Below are positions 59,908-64,000 of a stretch of DNA of 64,000 bases, piece by piece; within the stretch, counting starts at the first letter, position 1, and every line of letters starts with the position of its first letter. The notes under the pieces were generated by a model. It was not told the origin of the DNA, did no database searches, and saw only the letters and a program-made list of their open reading frames with translations. The DNA is from Craterostigma plantagineum (Eukaryota > Streptophyta > Magnoliopsida > Lamiales > Linderniaceae), in contig JAPQWV010000051.1 of assembly GCA_027422505.1 (NCBI GenBank), forward strand, positions 4,679,501 to 4,743,500, written 5' to 3'. The position numbers and the translations under genes were made by a program.

Positions 59908-60384
59908 GGGGTCTTTGTTTTTTTGGGTGATCTTGCAAAACCATCACCGTAATCCTCCCGTCTATTACTTATCATTGTGTTTGTTTACTCTAGGTGATAA
60001 GTCATCATTGGAGCGATGGATCATCTGGATGATGAAAATGGGGTGATATTTCATGTTTTTAAGAATATTTAATACTTATATTAAAAATGATAGAATTATA
60101 ACTAATGCTTATATATATTAAAATATAGAATTAATATTAATAATTATCACCTAAATATCACTTTAAAAAAATTAACACATTATTTAAAAAAAATGACTAG
60201 TTCAAATATTACACTCATACAACTCTTCTCATAACAATTATTAAAAAGACAGATTACTTCAATATCAATGAACTGCAAAATCAAATATCGCCTCAAAACA
60301 AACACCGATGACATACCACCTTGATCTACATTACGGTGATACTCGCATCACTGTAATATTGGATCACCTCAAACAAACACCCCA
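59908..60384. mobile_element. Tourist-like MITE (PIF/Harbinger), TSD TAA
   Basis: Ends GGGGTCTTTGTTT and AAACAAACACCCC are inverted repeats, extended by GGTGATC/GATCACC. TAA flanks at 59905-59907 and 60385-60387. Non-coding, 477 bp. Confidence 0.75.
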
Positions 60385-60387
60385 TAA

Positions 60388-60899
60388 TAGTAATGTCATC
60401 CAACTTTTGACATAAATTTTCTAAATAACAAAAAAACATATACCTGATGGCTGTAGAGACAGAGACGATTTTTTATTTTAGGAGGCTCTGTTCTATTGGC
60501 AAAATATATAAGGGTAGTCCTAAATTTCTTTTCTTTGTATGGCCTTATTAAGAAATATTGGGCCTATTTTATTAATTTATATATTTTTAAAAATTACAGC
60601 CCATCGTAAATTAATAAATATGCGGTCCTGTTACTAAAATTATATATGCTTGTGGCCCTCTAATACACTGGGTCGGATTTGTGGCCCTATGCAGTAGGCC
60701 TGGATGTACAGGCCCAAATCCGGCCCTTTGTAGAGAGCTCATGGAAACTAATCCAAGGAAGAAAAGCAAAATCTTCGTTGTTTTTTTTTTTTTACGATGA
60801 TTATTCAAGTTAGGGTTTGTATATATTATTTTTTTGGTAGAATGCTTAGATTCATTTACCACAAACCACAGTGCAAGATGTTACAATGTACCCAGACTA
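60388..60899. other. Gene-free region
   Basis: It contains TGGGCCT- and GGCCC-like words near 60540-60740 and a T run near 60780. It may hold the missing first exon of the DEFL gene; none seen. Confidence 0.4.
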
Positions 60900-60907
60900 C
60901 ACAGAAT

Positions 60908-61612
60908 TAGGGTTGCAAACGAACCGAATCGAATCGAATATCATAATATTCAATTTGTATTCGTTAATTTTTCAAGTATTCGTATTTGATTCGATTCGTA
61001 TTCGAATACTGAAAATCGATTCGACTCGATTCGATAACGATATTCGAAATATTCGAATATTCAAATATTGGAAAAAATTCAGTTTTTTCCCCATAAAACC
61101 TGTTAGAATTACAAAATATATACAAAAATAATTCCGAAAAATTACAAAATCGAGAAACAACTCTATGTCGATGGCTACAAGACGACGGGTGGCTGTCAGC
61201 AAGAGAAAAACTATGCGGTGGTGACCGTCTGTGAGAGATGGAGCCGTGACTTAAAACATACGAAGGGCTTTGTCTTGTTGATTTATTTACTTTTTATGCG
61301 TTAAAACAAATAAATAGTTTGGTCTAATATTTTATTTGGGCCCTAATAGTTTATTTGGGCTTACAAGTACATATATAGTATATTATATTATTTAAATATA
61401 TATATATATATAATATATATATATATATATTACATTAAACGAATCGAATATTCGTTAATTTTTCGAATCGAATGCAGACATATTCTTATTCGTATTCGAA
61501 ATAGAAAAAGTATTTGTATTCGTATTCGTATTCGTTTATTTCGAATTCGAATCTTAAATTTCGAATCGAATCTCGAACCGAACCGAAAATATTCGGTTCA
61601 TTTGCAACCCTA
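60908..61612. mobile_element. hAT-type MITE, TSD CACAGAAT
   Basis: A 705-bp element with exact 8-bp duplications CACAGAAT (60900-60907, 61613-61620). Ends TAGGGTTGCAAA and TTTGCAACCCTA are the same as those of 47669-53832. Subterminal parts are dense in GAATCGAAT/ATTCGAATA words. A TA-rich stretch is at 61375-61435. Confidence 0.92.
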
Positions 61613-61620
61613 CACAGAAT

Positions 61621-61995
61621 CATGTAATGTAAATGACTGAAAACACACGCTCAAATAGGTCCGACCCCCGCGCTTTTTGAACTGTACAAACAACCCTGAT
61701 TCTGCTCCTCATTTCTTGCTTTATTTCCTGGGCAAGCTGTGTGACCGAATGAGATCCCAAATCATGAATTCTTCTGTTTCTCTACTTCCATATATGATAC
61801 ATCAGCGACGCATAACAAGCTATTCTGATGCGGTGTTGAAGATCCCAAAAGCCATAACATAAAAGAGTGCTTAGGAATATTATTCTCTAAGGTGTTATTT
61901 ATAGGAAACGATAATGTGGATCATATTATGAGGATAATCATCAGGTCAAGATATAGAACTTTGTAGTAATTGGTGTTGAATAATACAAAGTATAG
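61621..61995. other. Gene-free region
   Basis: A 61-codon ORF (61677-61862) has no recognisable features and is not called. Confidence 0.45.
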
Positions 61996-61997
61996 TA

Positions 61998-62241
61998 CTA
62001 CCTCCGTCCCGTTATTTTTATCACATATGTTGGTGGACACGGATATTAAGGTGGTATTATTATAATAATATAGTACAATGAAAAGGTATAAAGTGTATAT
62101 TTTGACACGTCTTTTAAGAATATTTAATATTTATTATATTGATTGTTTGTGATAGTTTTTTTTGCTAAATAAGGAAAAGTGATAAAATTAGTGGGACGCT
62201 CGAAATGGCAAAATGTGATAAAATTAGTGGGACGGAGGTAG
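61998..62241. mobile_element. Stowaway-type MITE (Tc1/Mariner), TSD TA
   Basis: Ends CTACCTCCGTCCC and GGGACGGAGGTAG are the classic Stowaway termini, flanked by TA at 61996-61997 and 62242-62243. A duplicated GATAAAATTAGTGGGACG lies at the right end. Confidence 0.93.
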
Positions 62242-62243
62242 TA

Positions 62244-62768
62244 TTTAATTACTTCCCAAATATTACTCGGAGTTTTTGGACAATAAAATATTACCACATA
62301 TACGTAAGAAAATGGAAGATCATTGTTGACTAGCTATTGTTATCCACATTCAAATAGAAAGGAAATAAATGAATGGGATGAAATAAAAAACAATAAATGG
62401 GAAAGATAACCTTCCACACGTATACTTGTCATTCTAGGGTGGTTCTTAGGTAATGATTGACTAGATAAATTATGTATGAAAAGATACTCATATGTTATTG
62501 TTAACTAGATCGACTACGTTAATACTTAATTTCCTTGTAAAAATCACCATAATTGGTGAAATTTTCATTTAAGTATATACTTTTGTTTTTTCCAATTATA
62601 AAACGAAATCATTAATTTCTCAACTGGGTGAATTTCCTTGACCAAAAATCATACATGAATATTTTCTAGGGTGAATGTTAGCGTAATTGACAGACTACAG
62701 ACTACAACGATGAATTTATTCGATACGTTGATATATAAACCGTGAAAGAAAGGCCAAAATGGTATCTT
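62244..62768. other. Gene-free AT-rich region
   Basis: Nothing recognised. Confidence 0.5.
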
Positions 62769-63912
62769 TTTAAAATAGAACTGCAAATATAGTTAACTTT
62801 TTAAACGTTGCAAAACTAAGCAACTTTTTCACTTTTACTTATTATTTTGTTCACTTTGACCACAAAACTATTCAAATTATAATTCTCCACTCTCGTTACT
62901 ACTGATGGGCACTGTTTTATTGATAATTATATTTTTTTTTTCTCAAAGATTGATAATTATATTTTTAAACCCAATTAAATTTAATCACTTTCAATTAAAA
63001 CATTTTAGTTAAAACATTGCATTGACTCACATGATGCAGCACCGAGAATCTCTTGCAATAAAACATCAATCTTTATTTAATATCATTAATTTATTATCAT
63101 TATTTTATTACTTAAAAAACATAAAGAAGATAAGAAGAATAGGAAAACATATCCGAACGTTCCTTTGAAGTTATCATGGACGATAGAGACAACCACACCA
63201 CCAATCTACATTAGCAACAAATATCATCACTTATCAAAGGTTAGTTTCTCCGTTCCATATAACTGTGTTATTTTTATTTTGTTTTAAGGATAATCTTTTT
63301 GGTGACAATCGCCTTTGTTCCTGAAAGTTCACTTTTCAGTTTGCATAAATTATGCCGAATTCGATTATTGTGACTCTATATGGAGGTGGCAGTTTCATCA
63401 CAATAGGCAACACAGTTTATGATCAATCTCAAGAAGATAGTGGAGTATTTTCACGCGATGTTTCGTTCAATGCGATGTTGGCTCAGTTGCGAGAAATTGG
63501 TGGATTGCAGACAGTTTATTGAAGATATATGTACACCATATGACAATAGATGATACAAATCGTGTTACTTACATCTTTTTTCCACGACATAGATAGTGAT
63601 GACACGGTTACCTACGTCTTTGATATGCAACGGAAGTTTCTCATTTAAGATTGATGTTCTATTAATGCAAGAGATTCTCTGTGCTGCTTGATGCGAATCA
63701 ATATAAAGGGGATTATGTTTTAACTAAAATGTTTTAGTTGCAAGTGATTAAATTCAATTGGGGTTAAAATATATTATCAATAAAATATTACTTATTAGTA
63801 GCTGTGTAATTGTAATTTGAAATAGTTTTGTAGTCAAAGTGAAAAAAAATAACTAGAAGTGAAAAAGTTGCTTAGTTTTGCAAGTTAACTATATTTGCAC
63901 TTCTCTCTTTAA
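62769..63912. mobile_element. Mutator-like element with long terminal inverted repeats
   Basis: The left arm (about 62775-63080) and right arm (about 63640-63905) are inverted copies. Both carry TGCAAATATAGTTAACTT, GCAAAACTAAGCAACTTTTT and, at their inner ends, GAGAATCTCTTGCA, with several indels between. The arms of about 270-310 bp and the MuDR-like fragment inside suggest a TIR-type MULE. The 9-bp target duplication is unclear (TTTTAAAAT-like left, CTTTAAATC-like right). Confidence 0.7.
63352..63522 (+). pseudogene. Fragment resembling the N-terminus of a MuDR-type transposase
   Basis: A 56-codon reading frame, MPNSIIVTLYGGGSFITI then VFSRDVSFNAMLAQL, resembles the first domain of plant MULE transposases (a beta-rich start of the type VxLYYGG followed by a YDVSYxxLL-like helix). 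It ends in TGA with nothing transposase-like after. A CTTTTCAG acceptor-like site precedes it. It is probably what is left of the transposase in this deleted element; the call is by resemblance only. Confidence 0.45.
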
Positions 63913-64000
63913 ATCTAATGGAATTGAAATCGAACAAACAAAAATTTCATAAAACGCTGATTTTTTCCAATAATAATCGTACATAAAATAGCAATCAAAA
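63913..64000. other. Gene-free window end
   Basis: Nothing seen. Confidence 0.4.

Overview
The window is nuclear DNA from a flowering plant. The genes have GT-AG introns and belong to plant-only or plant-typical families: an LRR receptor kinase of the RGF1-INSENSITIVE/RCH1 group, the seed transcription factor ABI3, an LEA protein, a defensin-like peptide and a KDM3-type JmjC demethylase. The rest is Ty1/copia retrotransposons and plant DNA transposons. A eudicot, perhaps an asterid, is likely, but the species cannot be named from sequence alone.

Layout. 1-829: tail of a Mutator-type (MULE) gene with an OTU domain. 1259-about 11570: a large Sirevirus-type copia element (LTR, tRNA-iMet primer site, gag-pol, extra 513-aa ORF) whose 3' noncoding end and 3' LTR are inverted. 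13864-17739: intact two-exon receptor kinase. 18609-23066: a decayed copia element with short LTRs and target-site duplication GGACC. 23887-24400: hAT-type MITE. 25019-36534: a JmjC (JMJ25-like) pseudogene on the minus strand, whose first exon is split by a 6.8-kb MULE (29613-36445). That MULE carries two convergent genes of its own and three different tandem arrays built from one short motif. 36936-42370: another decayed copia element, TSD AACCT, about 400 bp upstream of the pseudogene start. 43342-46217: complete six-exon ABI3 on the minus strand.

47661-53840: a hAT-type MITE with a short-LTR copia element nested inside; the copia has a 527-bp internal duplication. 54381-54936, 57560-59531 and 60900-61620: three more hAT-type elements with exact 8-bp TSDs. 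55526-57077: three-exon LEA gene. 59684-59830: final exon of a defensin-like peptide gene, beside a Tourist-like MITE. 61996-62243: Stowaway MITE. 62769-63912: MULE with very long inverted repeats and a fragment of transposase N-terminus.

The host genes that look functional are the receptor kinase, ABI3 and the LEA gene. ABI3 and LEA share seed-maturation biology, but adjacency does not prove a link. Most of the sequence, and most of the novelty, is in transposons: the inverted-LTR Sirevirus, which could give rise to hairpin or antisense RNA, and the motif-saturated MULE that interrupts the JmjC gene. Exon joins were checked by reading phase and splice dinucleotides by eye; family assignments are from recognised motifs, not from searches.
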